This document shows positions 34,475 through 43,268 of a stretch of DNA of 64,000 nucleotides, piece after piece (position 1 is the stretch's first letter; each line of letters starts with the position of its first letter). Source of the DNA: an uncultured Eggerthellaceae bacterium (GTDB taxonomy: Bacteria; Actinomycetota; Coriobacteriia; Coriobacteriales; Eggerthellaceae); assembly GCA_903789415.1 (NCBI GenBank), contig CAIFEG010000001.1, forward strand, positions 96,476-160,475, in the 5' to 3' direction. Both the position numbers and the translations under genes were made by a program. The notes beneath the pieces are model-generated. The model did not search any database. It was not told where the DNA came from and saw only the letters and a list, made by a program, of their open reading frames with translations.

Positions 34475-34549
34475 AAAAACAGTAAACGACAGTAAAAATA
34501 ATTAAAAACAGTAAACGACAGTAAAAATTTCCGAAAACAGTAAAACAGT
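34475..34549. repeat. Three 29-bp direct repeats (AAAAACAGTAAACGACAGTA)
   Basis: The cytosine of AAAACAG recurs at 34480, 34509 and 34538, exactly 29 bp apart. Units 1 and 2 share 25 identical bases; unit 3 is degenerate. They lie directly upstream of the ATPase gene and could be operator sites for it. Confidence 0.7.
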
Positions 34550-34559
34550 GAGTAGCATC

Positions 34560-35606
34560 ATGAAAGCACGGAACCCTTACACATTAACCTTTGGTAAAGA
34601 ACCTACCCAGCTTATTGCACGCATGGAGCAATCCCAACAGGTTATCGATTCCTTCCTCAGCCAGCCCAGTACGCAACAAGTTTATATGGTCACCGGCATA
34701 CGTGGCTCAGGGAAAACAGTCTTCATGACCGACATTGCGCGTCAAATCGCTCGACAGAAAGATTGGATCAGCATAGAGCTTAATCCCGAAAGAGATTTGC
34801 TTGAAAGCCTGGCTGCCAAGCTCTCAAGCGAAAATGAGCTTGCTCATATTTTCCAAACAGCCAAGATCAATCTGTCATTATTCGGATTTGGACTCGAAGT
34901 TAAAGGCGCTGCTCCAATAGCAGAAATCGAAACCGCTCTCCAAAAAATGCTGCAAAGCCTTAAGAACAAGGGGAAGCGGCTGCTTATATGCATCGACGAA
35001 GTTACCAATACACCGCAGATGAGAGCTTTTGCTGCCGCATTCCAAATATTTTTGCGCCAGGAACTTCCCGTCTACTTACTTATGACGGGCTTATACGAAA
35101 ATATCAACGCACTTCAGAATGCAAAAAGTCTGACCTTTCTTTATCGCGCGCCGAAGATTTATCTCGGTCCTCTAAATATCGGGACCATAGCTGAGGATTA
35201 TCACTCAGTTCTTAAATTAAACGACGCCGATTCTCTTATGTTGGCAAAGATGACGAAGGGTTATTCTTTTGCATTCCAAGTACTGGGTTATTTTACCTGG
35301 GAACATCCTGACAACCCGCAAGAAAGCCAACAACTTGCGCGTCAATATCTCGACGAATATTCCTATGACAAGGTATGGTCTGAGCTTTCTCGAAAAGACC
35401 GCGAGGTGCTTTACCGTATCGCCCAAGTAAAATCCGGGCGCATAAAAGAGATCCGTGACGCTCTAGGTATGACCACAAATGAATTTAATCCGTATCGTCA
35501 ACGTTTGATTCGTAAGGGGATCATTTCAGGAGAGGAACGAGGATACGTGCGCATACTTTTACCATTCTTCGACCAGTATGCCCTCGCCCATTACGATATT
35601 ATTTAA
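34560..35606 (+). CDS. AAA-family ATPase (archaeal-ATPase-like)
   Basis: 348 residues from ATG 34560; a GTG at 34548 is an alternative, and neither has a strong ribosome site. Walker A TGIRGSGKTVF (near 47-57), Walker B LLICIDEV (near 142-149), and a sensor segment LLMTGLYENI (near 175). The C-terminal winged-helix-like part (SRKDREVLYRIAQVKSGRIKEI, with paraphrased ends) fits regulators or defence ATPases of the STAND-like/archaeal ATPase group. Its 3' end overlaps the convergent Doc gene by 8 bp. The role is unknown; it lies in a block bracketed by duplicated fragments. Confidence 0.82.
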   Translation: MKARNPYTLTFGKEPTQLIARMEQSQQVIDSFLSQPSTQQVYMVTGIRGSGKTVFMTDIARQIARQKDWISIELNPERDLLESLAAKLSSENELAHIFQTAKINLSLFGFGLEVKGAAPIAEIETALQKMLQSLKNKGKRLLICIDEVTNTPQMRAFAAAFQIFLRQELPVYLLMTGLYENINALQNAKSLTFLYRAPKIYLGPLNIGTIAEDYHSVLKLNDADSLMLAKMTKGYSFAFQVLGYFTWEHPDNPQESQQLARQYLDEYSYDKVWSELSRKDREVLYRIAQVKSGRIKEIRDALGMTTNEFNPYRQRLIRKGIISGEERGYVRILLPFFDQYALAHYDII

Positions 35607-36078
35607 TTTTTATCTTGTGATCACGCAGGAATTCTGCCAGTTCACTGATATCTTTTTCATTGGTTACAACGTCTTGAATCCATTGGTATAGCAAGTTTTT
35701 TTCTGGATCTGCAGAATCATTGATATTAAGTGTATATCCCGCACTGTGAAGAATAGCAAAGGAAATAATGACAGTCGTTCTCTTGTTTCCATCAGGGAAA
35801 ATGTGATCTTTAGCAAGATGCGAGGCGAATTCCGCAAGTTGGACAAATAGATCTTCATACCTCTGAGCGGGTGTTATACCAAAGTGGCTGCTAAAAGACG
35901 ACGAAACAGCGGATATGACTCTGCCTAATATTTCGTCGTCTTGTCTTTCCGTTGTAATTGGGTTAAATCCCCGAGAAGACACAACCTGATCGTGAATTTC
36001 AACAATCGTGACGGCAAGGTCTTCTTCTAAACCGTCGAAGCAAAAAGGAGCAAGCCTATCTTTAGGGCTATTAGTCAT
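35599..36078 (-). CDS. doc: Doc-type Fic toxin
   Basis: 159 residues. The Fic/Doc motif HIFPDGNKRTT (H-x-F-x-D-G-N-K-R) lies near residue 90. This short form with Asp in place of the adenylylating Fic motif matches Doc, which phosphorylates elongation factor Tu. The start ATG at 36078 overlaps the stop of the antitoxin gene (TGATG), so both are translated together. The C-terminus (RDHKIKIK) lies over the end of the convergent ATPase gene. No classical Phd antitoxin is present; the partner is a Panacea protein. Confidence 0.9.
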   Translation of the reverse strand: MTNSPKDRLAPFCFDGLEEDLAVTIVEIHDQVVSSRGFNPITTERQDDEILGRVISAVSSSFSSHFGITPAQRYEDLFVQLAEFASHLAKDHIFPDGNKRTTVIISFAILHSAGYTLNINDSADPEKNLLYQWIQDVVTNEKDISELAEFLRDHKIKIK

Positions 36079-36602
36079 CACGCGTCTTCTAGCAAATGCA
36101 GCGTATTAGGCCACTTTTCTCGAACGTTTTGAATACCAGCAGAGAGTGTCGATTCCATATTGAAATCAGAGGAAAAATCAATCGAATTGCGAATATCGTT
36201 TACCGTAATTTCTACATTTTTGCCAGGCACATACGAATTTTTCCAGGCACTACCATCGCGATGGGTAAGTTCAACCAAGTCAAAGGCAGTCAGTTGTCCG
36301 TACTTTTCAGCCGTTTTATCAATAATCTTAACCTGCTTAGATGGTACATCATTCATATCGTTACTGATAGGCGCAGGAGTTTTGATTTCCGACCGTCCAA
36401 AGCTTTTAAAGGCATGATAAACAAGAGGCTCTACGGGGCCGTAATCCCAAGCTTGGATTTGATCCGAAAAGAGTGGTTTTCCAGTGCTGCGTAGAGATTC
36501 AACTTGTGCGAAATACACTAATTTATTCAGGCTTAAATTAGTTAACCTTAAAGAATTCCCGTGGCGCACAATGAGACAATTTGCGACATCAATCGAACGC
36601 AT
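36078..36602 (-). CDS. Panacea-domain (DUF4065/SocA-like) antitoxin
   Basis: 174 residues. The N-terminal region carries the DUF4065 hallmarks: LTNLSLNKLVYFAQVESL (near 18-35), FSDQIQAWDYGPVEPLVYHAF (near 45-65, here given by its ends), and a C-terminal LTHRDGSAWKNSY. Panacea proteins act as antitoxins paired with many unrelated toxins, including Fic/Doc. The upstream position and 1-bp overlap with the Doc gene support a functional pair. GGAGGGTGCC precedes the ATG. Confidence 0.9.
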   Translation of the reverse strand: MRSIDVANCLIVRHGNSLRLTNLSLNKLVYFAQVESLRSTGKPLFSDQIQAWDYGPVEPLVYHAFKSFGRSEIKTPAPISNDMNDVPSKQVKIIDKTAEKYGQLTAFDLVELTHRDGSAWKNSYVPGKNVEITVNDIRNSIDFSSDFNMESTLSAGIQNVREKWPNTLHLLEDA

Positions 36603-36676
36603 GGCACCCTCCTTTCGTTGACATTCCGTACTGCTTTTTAGTCTTTTTAGTTTAGCTTCGAATTAGAATAAGAACA

Positions 36677-36829
36677 ATGGTTGCAGGTGAACACTTGAAA
36701 AACATCTGGATTACGTACGACGATAAGGAACCACTATGGTTCATTGCTACAACACATGACCACCTATCAAATGTAGACAATACGATAAAGAGCGCGAAAT
36801 TGCACAATTATCGTTTATTCTGCAATTGA
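36677..36829 (+). pseudogene. 50-residue frame resembling a BRO-N antirepressor fragment
   Basis: An ATG-to-TGA frame reads NIWITYDDKEPLWFIAT then HLSNVDNTIKS. It resembles the BRO-N domain of phage antirepressors (x-I-R-x-x-x-D-x-x-E-P-W-F-x-A-x-D-V ... L-x-x-S-N-x-x-x-x-I), but the D-V-C core is broken and the rest of the domain is absent. The tail is repeated at 34266-34349. It may be a decayed gene or a very small functional protein. The similarity is by eye only. Confidence 0.4.
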
Positions 36830-36887
36830 GCTCATTTTCTGGACCGTATCCACCACTAAAATCGGAATCCTGCCACAGAAACTCGCG

Positions 36888-37469
36888 CTATTTAACATAG
36901 AAATATTGCGTAGGGCCACTATCACGTACCAGCAAATCATTACGCCCGCGATAGCGAACAGCAAGGATATACGCGACCCAGAGGTCCCCGATACAGCCGG
37001 CAATATGTGCACTCAAGATAAACGACCAAACAATCTTCCACGATGGGGACGCGCTCAAAACCAGCGCCACGGAAAAGACGACAGTGAAAACAACAAACGG
37101 TGCGAGCGTCGCGATTAAGGCAGGCTTGCGATACACGTAGGCATTCGGCAACCCGCAATATGCGATGGAATTACCCAGCCCAAAAGTCAGCCGCTGGCGC
37201 GTCAACAGCCAGTAGGCAGCCCCATGGGTAAGTTCATGCGCAAAAACATAGGCGGTATAGATGACAATCAGGCCGATCAATGGCCCGAGCCCAATAAGAA
37301 ACGGATGGTCGAGCGAAAAGCAGTAAAACAGTAGGGGAAGAAAGATAACGATGAACACAACAATTCCTGCTATGTTGAGCTTTACAATCGTGCCTTTATC
37401 TTTAGCATCAATAATGAATGCCTCCCGATATCCTTCAGGCAGGTTATGTTCAAATGTCTTCGCACGCAT
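36888..37469 (-). CDS. DUF3267 membrane protein with HExxH-like motif
   Basis: 193 residues with about four transmembrane helices. The motif AHELTHGAAYWLLT (near 78-91) sits at the start of a helix, and a second region near NAYVYRKPALIATLAPFV resembles site-2-protease-like folds. DUF3267 members have this HExxH pattern; whether they are active metalloproteases is not established. The gene is 13 nt downstream of the GNAT gene on the same strand, so it may be the last gene of the adenylation cluster. ATG at 37469; no strong ribosome site is seen. Confidence 0.85.
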   Translation of the reverse strand: MRAKTFEHNLPEGYREAFIIDAKDKGTIVKLNIAGIVVFIVIFLPLLFYCFSLDHPFLIGLGPLIGLIVIYTAYVFAHELTHGAAYWLLTRQRLTFGLGNSIAYCGLPNAYVYRKPALIATLAPFVVFTVVFSVALVLSASPSWKIVWSFILSAHIAGCIGDLWVAYILAVRYRGRNDLLVRDSGPTQYFYVK

Positions 37470-37482
37470 TGATCTTTTGCTT

Positions 37483-37962
37483 TTACTTTTTTACATCGTC
37501 AAACGGCAGTTTCATCATATCAGGCAGATCGACAAATCCGAGCTTGCGATACAGCGGGCGACCATCTTCAGAAGTCTCCAGGTAGATCTTCGGGATGTTT
37601 CTACTTTTTGCCTGATCAATCAGCCAACTTACGATCGTTTTTCCCACACCACGACGACGAACCTGCGGGCGCGCATAGATGTTCATGATGTAGGCGCATT
37701 GACCGTTGGGATTGTCGGGCGACGGCATCTCCTGATACAGACACATTCCCCCGCACCCCACGATTTCACCATCAGCAACGGCGAAACATGCGATATGCGA
37801 GCCGTTAGGGATAGCTTCCTGATAATACCGACGATTTTCTTCTTCCAGCTCTTTAACGTCCTGATCAGCGGGAATAGTAAACACCTCATGCAGCACTTCC
37901 ACGCGCCATTGCACGAGCAAATCAAGGTCGCGAATGTCCGCCTGTCGGATTTCTACGCCCAT
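37483..37962 (-). CDS. GNAT-family N-acetyltransferase
   Basis: 159 residues. The fold is complete: IRQADIRDLDLLVQWR at the N-terminus, MNIYARPQVRRRGVGKTIVSW (motif A, with R-R-x-G-V-G-K for acetyl-CoA, near 95-110) and RPLYRKLGFVDLPD (motif B). The start ATG overlaps the stop of the adenylation gene (TGATG), so they are coupled. It acetylates an amine of unknown identity; context suggests it modifies the product or substrate of the neighbouring adenylation enzyme (inference). Confidence 0.9.
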   Translation of the reverse strand: MGVEIRQADIRDLDLLVQWRVEVLHEVFTIPADQDVKELEEENRRYYQEAIPNGSHIACFAVADGEIVGCGGMCLYQEMPSPDNPNGQCAYIMNIYARPQVRRRGVGKTIVSWLIDQAKSRNIPKIYLETSEDGRPLYRKLGFVDLPDMMKLPFDDVKK

Positions 37963-39437
37963 CACATCTTCCCCGCTTTCATCACAACAGGAAGGCGCGA
38001 ATCATCCGGCTTGCCGTTTGCGTTGTGGGGGATCTGCTTCATCTCAACGAAATAATCCGGAATCATGAAGGACGTAAGATTTTCGGACAGTTCTTTGCGA
38101 ATCTTGGACACCTTCAAATTCGAATCCTCGGGCACCACGTAGGCGATCATGTACGCAAGACCATCTTCGTCCTTATATGCCCTGACCACGGCTTGTTGCA
38201 CATCGTCGCACTGATACAGGCGCGACTCCACTTCCGCGACCTCGACGCGCTTGCCATAGATCATAATCTGCGTATCTTTTCGATGCAGAAACGCAATATT
38301 CCCATCCGGAAGCACATACCCCAGATCACCGCTGCGATACATCAAACTGCCATCGGACTGGCGCTCAAACGCCTTGTTCTCTTCGGCGTGATCACCGATA
38401 TAGCCTTTGGATACGCCATCTCCATAAATACAAATTTCGCCCGTTTGACCTTGGGGAACTTCATTTCCCTGCTGGTCCAAAATGCGAATCGAGGTTCCTT
38501 TGACCGGATGTCCCACAGGGTAGGTGCCATCATCCAAAACTTTACCCTTGTTGCAGCAATAATACGCAGCGCACACCGTGGTCTCGGACGGGCCATACGT
38601 GTTGTAAACCGTCGCCTTGTCCAGCAGATGATCCACATACACCCCGCGCAGCACATCACCCCCGCTGATAAGCAGCCGCAGCGATGACGGGATTTGAGGC
38701 AGGTGATTGATCTCAGCCAAAAGATACGGAAAGCCGCTCAGCATGGTCACATGGTGGCGATCCACAAAGTTCATGAGCGTGTGAATATCGGCTTTGTCTT
38801 CATCCGATGGAATCGCCAAAGCCGCCCCGTTCAGAAGGCTCGCGAACACTTCTTCTACGAAGATATCGAACGAGCACACGGAATACTGCAGCATGATATC
38901 CCCAGGTGCGGGGTGGAATTCATCGGCAAACGCCCGAACATAATGGCAGACGTTGTGGTTGGTCACGCACACGCCCTTGGGCCGTCCCGTCGTGCCCGAC
39001 GTATACAGCACATATGCCGGACGATCAGGATCATCTACAGCGTCTCGCTTCCAGGAAGGTGTTTCGACACTACAAATTTCGCAGTCGGTGTTGCGCGTAG
39101 GAAAACCTTCCAACTTATTGGCAAACGCGCGCTCGGTCAGGACGAAATCCACATCGGATTCTTTCATCATGTCGTGAATGCGCCCCGTGGGGAACGTGGG
39201 CTCCGCGGGGATGTAGCGCCCGCCGCATTTCAGAATCGCCAGAAGCGACGCAATCATTTCTGCGCGATGGCGCATGACAACGCCCACACTATGAATCTCT
39301 TTTGGGAAACTGCAGGCAATCCTGTCGACCATGCTTGAGAGTTCTTCAAAGGTCAGCGTGCGATTGTCTTCGATAATCGCAGGTTCTTGCCCGTGTTCTT
39401 TGACTATTTCCTGAAAGAGTCCATAGATTGTGTCCAT
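37962..39437 (-). CDS. Stand-alone adenylation (AMP-binding) enzyme of NRPS type
   Basis: 491 residues from ATG 39437 (AAGGAGAAGTGATA upstream). All adenylation cores are present: YVLYTSGTTGRPKGV (A3, near 140), FDIFVEEVF (A4), NTYGPSETTVCAAYY (A5, near 295), GEICIYGDGVSKGY (A6), YRSGDLG (A7) and a C-terminal NGKPDDSRLP (A10 lysine). D in FDIFVEEV suggests an alpha-amino acid substrate; by eye the pocket reads roughly D-I-E-G-I-G-T-V-C-K, for which I know no match. No carrier-protein or condensation domain is attached or adjacent. It is coupled to the GNAT gene. Confidence 0.92.
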   Translation of the reverse strand: MDTIYGLFQEIVKEHGQEPAIIEDNRTLTFEELSSMVDRIACSFPKEIHSVGVVMRHRAEMIASLLAILKCGGRYIPAEPTFPTGRIHDMMKESDVDFVLTERAFANKLEGFPTRNTDCEICSVETPSWKRDAVDDPDRPAYVLYTSGTTGRPKGVCVTNHNVCHYVRAFADEFHPAPGDIMLQYSVCSFDIFVEEVFASLLNGAALAIPSDEDKADIHTLMNFVDRHHVTMLSGFPYLLAEINHLPQIPSSLRLLISGGDVLRGVYVDHLLDKATVYNTYGPSETTVCAAYYCCNKGKVLDDGTYPVGHPVKGTSIRILDQQGNEVPQGQTGEICIYGDGVSKGYIGDHAEENKAFERQSDGSLMYRSGDLGYVLPDGNIAFLHRKDTQIMIYGKRVEVAEVESRLYQCDDVQQAVVRAYKDEDGLAYMIAYVVPEDSNLKVSKIRKELSENLTSFMIPDYFVEMKQIPHNANGKPDDSRLPVVMKAGKM

Positions 39438-39457
39438 TATCACTTCTCCTTGTGGTG

Positions 39458-40132
39458 CTATCGGTCTAATATCCAGCGAATTCCCGCCGCCGTGCGTTCC
39501 ACACCATCTCTATAATGATTGCCCGGATTCAGGTGAAACGTCGTATCGATTCCCTGTTGTTGATAAAATGCTTCAATCTCTTCGGTATTCGACTGAACAC
39601 ATTGTAAAAATTTATTCCGCGTTTTGCATTCCCGGTCGCCCAAAGAAAAGTACGCGCACACAGGATTCTTCACGGGCGTATGTGAAAAAACATAATCTTT
39701 GATCCCCGGAAACCAAAGCGATCCGGACATGCTGGCGATGCGAGAAAAGACATCCGTTTGATAGATCGCATATACGGCGAAAAGCCCGGCCAGCGAGTAC
39801 CCCGTAAGACCACGCCAGGATGGCGTACCCGGCAGCTCTGCTTCGGCTTTCGGCATAATTTCGTCCAACAGCAGCGTTAAGTAGTCGTCCGCCCCGCCCG
39901 TGCACGGCGTATCGAGCTTTGAAATGGGCGGAATATCCCACGGTGCCATGTCGTGATCCCACTCCAAGCTACTGATTTCCACAAGCGAGAAATCCGGACA
40001 TCCCATTTTCTGCAAATACCGATGCACCTTCTTCCCTTCATGGCCAAAGGTATTCAGGTAGATCACCGGCTTGTTGGGCTGGGCGCTGGGAAACACATCT
40101 ATGTTCTTTTCGCCAACCGAAAACGAAGGCAT
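39458..40132 (-). CDS. Alpha/beta-hydrolase esterase of the siderophore-esterase type
   Basis: 224 residues from ATG 40132, with GGAGCC upstream. The nucleophile elbow GYSLAGLFA (Ser near 118), MSGSLWFPG and a terminal PGNHYRDGVERTAAGIRWIL with the catalytic-type His place it with Esterase D/enterochelin-esterase-like enzymes (IroE, BesA). Those cleave ester bonds of siderophores or peptides. It is shorter than most. It lies 20 nt before the adenylation gene, so it may release or modify a product made by it. Confidence 0.82.
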   Translation of the reverse strand: MPSFSVGEKNIDVFPSAQPNKPVIYLNTFGHEGKKVHRYLQKMGCPDFSLVEISSLEWDHDMAPWDIPPISKLDTPCTGGADDYLTLLLDEIMPKAEAELPGTPSWRGLTGYSLAGLFAVYAIYQTDVFSRIASMSGSLWFPGIKDYVFSHTPVKNPVCAYFSLGDRECKTRNKFLQCVQSNTEEIEAFYQQQGIDTTFHLNPGNHYRDGVERTAAGIRWILDR

Positions 40133-40146
40133 TGCTGGCTCCACTT

Positions 40147-40596
40147 CTATTTCGCCGGACGACCGTTGCGCTTCACGACAATCGGCAGCTCAGCGAGCGC
40201 AGCTATCGTTTGCTGAGCCACGTCTGCCGCCGTCGTGCGCTCGATATCGTTTAAACCCGCCATATCAAACGCGCACTCGGCCGCCGCCGCATAATCACGC
40301 TTATATTCTTTATTAAGTTTATTCCAATCGATATCGGCAAGTTTGCCCGCAAAATCGGGAACATCGGGAAGCTTCCCCTGCTCGATAAGCACGGCGATCA
40401 CCGGATAACCTGCATAGCCCTGCCAATAACTCGCGCTGTCGTTTGACTTATAGACGTCGCCATCCCATTTCACTTCGTAAGTCTTCGCGCCGTTGGAAGA
40501 GCCCACATGAGCTACGCCGGCTCCCATTTCGACGCGTCCGCCCGCAAGCGCACTCCACGCCTCATATGCCTTCTGAACTGGAGGAAGTTTCTCCAT
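40147..40596 (-). CDS. Small protein of the adenylation cluster, unknown function
   Basis: 149 residues from ATG 40596 (AAGGAGAAAACGA upstream); the frame opens further upstream but without a ribosome site. It overlaps the end of the LysR gene by 35 bp and ends 14 nt before the esterase start. It starts MEKLPPVQKAYEAWSALAGG, contains YEVKWDGDVYKSNDSASYWQGYAGYPVIAV (quoted here in parts: YEVKWDGD, SYWQGYAGYP), and ends in a basic VVKRNGRPAK. No signal peptide, helix bundle or catalytic motif was recognised. Its place suggests a role in the same pathway. Confidence 0.75.
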   Translation of the reverse strand: MEKLPPVQKAYEAWSALAGGRVEMGAGVAHVGSSNGAKTYEVKWDGDVYKSNDSASYWQGYAGYPVIAVLIEQGKLPDVPDFAGKLADIDWNKLNKEYKRDYAAAAECAFDMAGLNDIERTTAADVAQQTIAALAELPIVVKRNGRPAK

Positions 40597-41500
40597 TCGT
40601 TTTCTCCTTTTCCTTGTTCCATTCCCATGATTCACACAAGCTGCGGAATGGTTCCAGCGCCGCATTCTTGCTGTCGGTGCGCCATACCAGCCCCATGTTC
40701 ACAGACTTTATGCCCGATTCGATATCTACGAATGTAACATCGGTCAGATTTTGCTTGAAGCTGCGCGGCATGATCGCAATGCCATATCCCGCAGACGCAA
40801 GCATAAGCGTTGCTTCAGAAATATTGCCGATCCCTGTTTCATGAATATTTACCCCCACGGAGCGGAAGTGCATAACCAAATCACGGAAATACCGCGGCCC
40901 AACCGCTGAATTAGGAAGAAATAGCTCAGACTGAAACAGCTGGTCAGGTGTGATCGACGCCTTTTGAGCAAGCGGATTATCCTTCCGCATAGCAGCACAA
41001 AGCGCCTCTTTATACAGCGGGCGAACGGACAGCGCGCTTAGATCTTCTGCATCTGAAAGCTCGATAAACGCCGCATCGAGCGTGCCGTCTTCTACACATG
41101 AGGCAAGCACATTCCACGGTAGCTGCGAGATTTCCATTTCAACCTGGGGATAATCCTCCCGAAACTTGGCCAGAAGTCGCCCTAAATTCATCCACTCGGC
41201 AGGACCATGAAAGCCAATCCGCAGGCGACTTTGCCTCCGGAGATCAATTCGCCGCACTTCTGCGCCCAGGTCATCCAGCTGGGCAACGACTTTTTTAAAC
41301 GTCTCAAAAACCTGCTTGCCCGCTGGAGTAAGACGCGTGCCCTTCTTATCGCGCAGAAGAAGCGTTGCACCCATTTCTGATTCAAGCGCATTCATCTGAG
41401 CTGTCATCGCGGGTCGCGTGATGAGCATCTTGCGCGCCGCTTCTGACATGCTTTGCGATTCAGCAACGCAGATGAAGCATTTCATCCTGAAAACATCCAT
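40562..41500 (-). CDS. LysR-family regulator of the adenylation cluster or flavoreductase
   Basis: 312 residues from ATG 41500 (AGAGGGCCGCC upstream). The HTH (SMSEAARKMLITRPAMTAQM, near 17-36) is typical, and the substrate domain begins RLRIGFHGPAEWM near 93. It is divergent from the Tat flavoreductase gene, with a dyad at 41559-41576 between them, and its 3' end overlaps the next minus-strand gene. It could control both sides. The C-terminal 20 residues are Lys/Glu/Ser-rich. Confidence 0.92.
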   Translation of the reverse strand: MDVFRMKCFICVAESQSMSEAARKMLITRPAMTAQMNALESEMGATLLLRDKKGTRLTPAGKQVFETFKKVVAQLDDLGAEVRRIDLRRQSRLRIGFHGPAEWMNLGRLLAKFREDYPQVEMEISQLPWNVLASCVEDGTLDAAFIELSDAEDLSALSVRPLYKEALCAAMRKDNPLAQKASITPDQLFQSELFLPNSAVGPRYFRDLVMHFRSVGVNIHETGIGNISEATLMLASAGYGIAIMPRSFKQNLTDVTFVDIESGIKSVNMGLVWRTDSKNAALEPFRSLCESWEWNKEKEKTNGETSSSSEGI

Positions 41501-41558
41501 GGCGGCCCTCTTCTCGCTCCAACGTTTACCCAGTTCAAATGGGGTTGTAAGAATCATT

Positions 41559-41576
41559 TTACGTTATGTTAAGTAA
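41559..41576. promoter_or_regulatory. Dyad TTAC-N10-GTAA between divergent LysR and flavoreductase genes
   Basis: Inverted TTAC (41559-41562) and GTAA (41573-41576) in an 18-bp AT-rich element, of the size and position of a LysR box. Confidence 0.35.
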
Positions 41577-41654
41577 TTTGAAAATTCCCAGATCATACGC
41601 GCCTTTTTACAATTCAGATAGAGGCATATACCCATGAAGGCAAAGGGGGAGCAC

Positions 41655-43268
41655 ATGACAAAGGGAATTTCACGCAGATCATTCCTGAACGGAGCCGCAT
41701 TAGTAGGTGCAGCCGCGGCCCTGGGAAGCGCCGGGCTTACACTGAGCGGATGCTCGTCCAATTCCAACGCCGAAGCCGAAGAGCAGCATAATCCCGTATC
41801 CACCGAACAAGCCGACGTGGTAGTCGTGGGATCCGGCACGGCGGGAATCTGTGCCACCGTACGCGCAGCTCAGCTGGGCGCACACGTAATCCTTCTGGAA
41901 AAGAATGGCGCCACCGGCGGCTCATCGGCATTTGCCGAAGGTGTGGGCGCGGTCAATTCGTATATGCACGACGCGCAAAACGAACATTTCGATTGCGCCG
42001 AAGTGCTTTCCGCTACCGAAAGCTATCATCACTGGGCAGCCGATGCCAACATACTCGACCACTACATTCGTGAATCGGGCAACACCATTAATTGGTTGCA
42101 CGATCAATGTGGTATCAACTTTTACGAAACATCAATTACCTCTCCCACGAGTTATCCAAGTTGGCATCTGGCTGCAGACGCGGATGGCAACCTCACGCGT
42201 ATTGGCAAGGGCCTCATCGAACCAATGACTGACCTGGCGCAACGATTGGGCGCCGATATCCGTACACTCTGCCCTGCTACAGGACTTATGACCGACGGCG
42301 ATCGCGTGACGGGTGTGTACTATCAAAATGACAACAGTTGGCAAAGGGAAGAACACGCCATCGAAGCACCGGTCGTTTTCCTGGCAACAGGTGGCTATGC
42401 ATGTAATGACGACCTGTTCAATGAATTTACGCAGCTCGATCGCAGCCGCTTTTACAACTTCGGCGCATTCGGCGCAACGGGAGACGGCATTCAGTGGGGC
42501 CGCCAGCTCGGAGCCGAAACACATAACATCGGCACGGTCATGTATGCGTGCACCCATGTGCCCAATACCCAGATGTTCGAAGATCCCGTCAATTGGATTT
42601 TCTCGTGGCAGCCTAATCTGCGCGTCAATCAAGACGGAAAGCGTTTCATGAATGAGCAGATGGCAACGGACTTTTCGATCGTGTCAAATTCCATTATCGG
42701 GCAGCAGAAAGCCTATTCCGTCCTCGATCACGGCTACGTGCAATACATGCAGGATGTCGCGCTTCCCATGGGACTGGATTCCGTGGGATACCACACCGGT
42801 CAGCCATTGCCGGGTGCCCTGGATGCCCTCGAAAAAGCGGTTGCCGACGGCAAGGTCTTTAAAGGGGACACAATTGAAGAGCTTGCGCAGAATATGGGCG
42901 TCGATGTCGATTCCTTCGCAGATACGGTCCGCGAATACAACGGATACGCCGCGGCGGGCGCAGATCCAAAGTTCGGATGTCCCGCATCGGGGTTGCATGC
43001 GCTTTCAGATGGCCCCTTCTATGCCGCAGAGATTATGCCTGCAATCTTCACCACCGTTGGTGGCTTGAAAGTCGACGAAAATTGGCGCGTTATCCGCACC
43101 GACGGAACACCGATTGAAGGATTGTTTGCCCTGGGAAACGATGCGAGTTCGCAGGTAGGACACGACTACGACGTCGGCGTTATGAGTGGCTCGCAACAAG
43201 GATGGTGCGCTACGGGCGGACGCTTAAGCGTCGAATATGCGCTAAAGGAACTCGGCATCACAGCGTAA
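41655..43268 (+). CDS. Tat-exported flavoreductase lipoprotein (fumarate reductase/Cgr2-like)
   Basis: 537 residues from ATG 41655 (AAAGGGGGAGCAC upstream). The Tat motif R7-R8-SFLNG is followed by a lipobox at LSGC33. The FAD site VVVVGSGTAGICA (55-67), LLEKNGATGGSSAFAEG, and a C-terminal TTVGGLKVDENWRVI with GLFALGNDASSQ place it in the FAD_binding_2 family. A five-heme cytochrome gene follows by 174 nt on the same strand. This pairing mirrors the cgr1-cgr2 pair of Eggerthella lenta, where the flavoprotein reduces digoxin, and other flavoreductases that use dietary or host molecules as electron acceptors. The substrate here is unknown. Confidence 0.93.
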   Translation: MTKGISRRSFLNGAALVGAAAALGSAGLTLSGCSSNSNAEAEEQHNPVSTEQADVVVVGSGTAGICATVRAAQLGAHVILLEKNGATGGSSAFAEGVGAVNSYMHDAQNEHFDCAEVLSATESYHHWAADANILDHYIRESGNTINWLHDQCGINFYETSITSPTSYPSWHLAADADGNLTRIGKGLIEPMTDLAQRLGADIRTLCPATGLMTDGDRVTGVYYQNDNSWQREEHAIEAPVVFLATGGYACNDDLFNEFTQLDRSRFYNFGAFGATGDGIQWGRQLGAETHNIGTVMYACTHVPNTQMFEDPVNWIFSWQPNLRVNQDGKRFMNEQMATDFSIVSNSIIGQQKAYSVLDHGYVQYMQDVALPMGLDSVGYHTGQPLPGALDALEKAVADGKVFKGDTIEELAQNMGVDVDSFADTVREYNGYAAAGADPKFGCPASGLHALSDGPFYAAEIMPAIFTTVGGLKVDENWRVIRTDGTPIEGLFALGNDASSQVGHDYDVGVMSGSQQGWCATGGRLSVEYALKELGITA

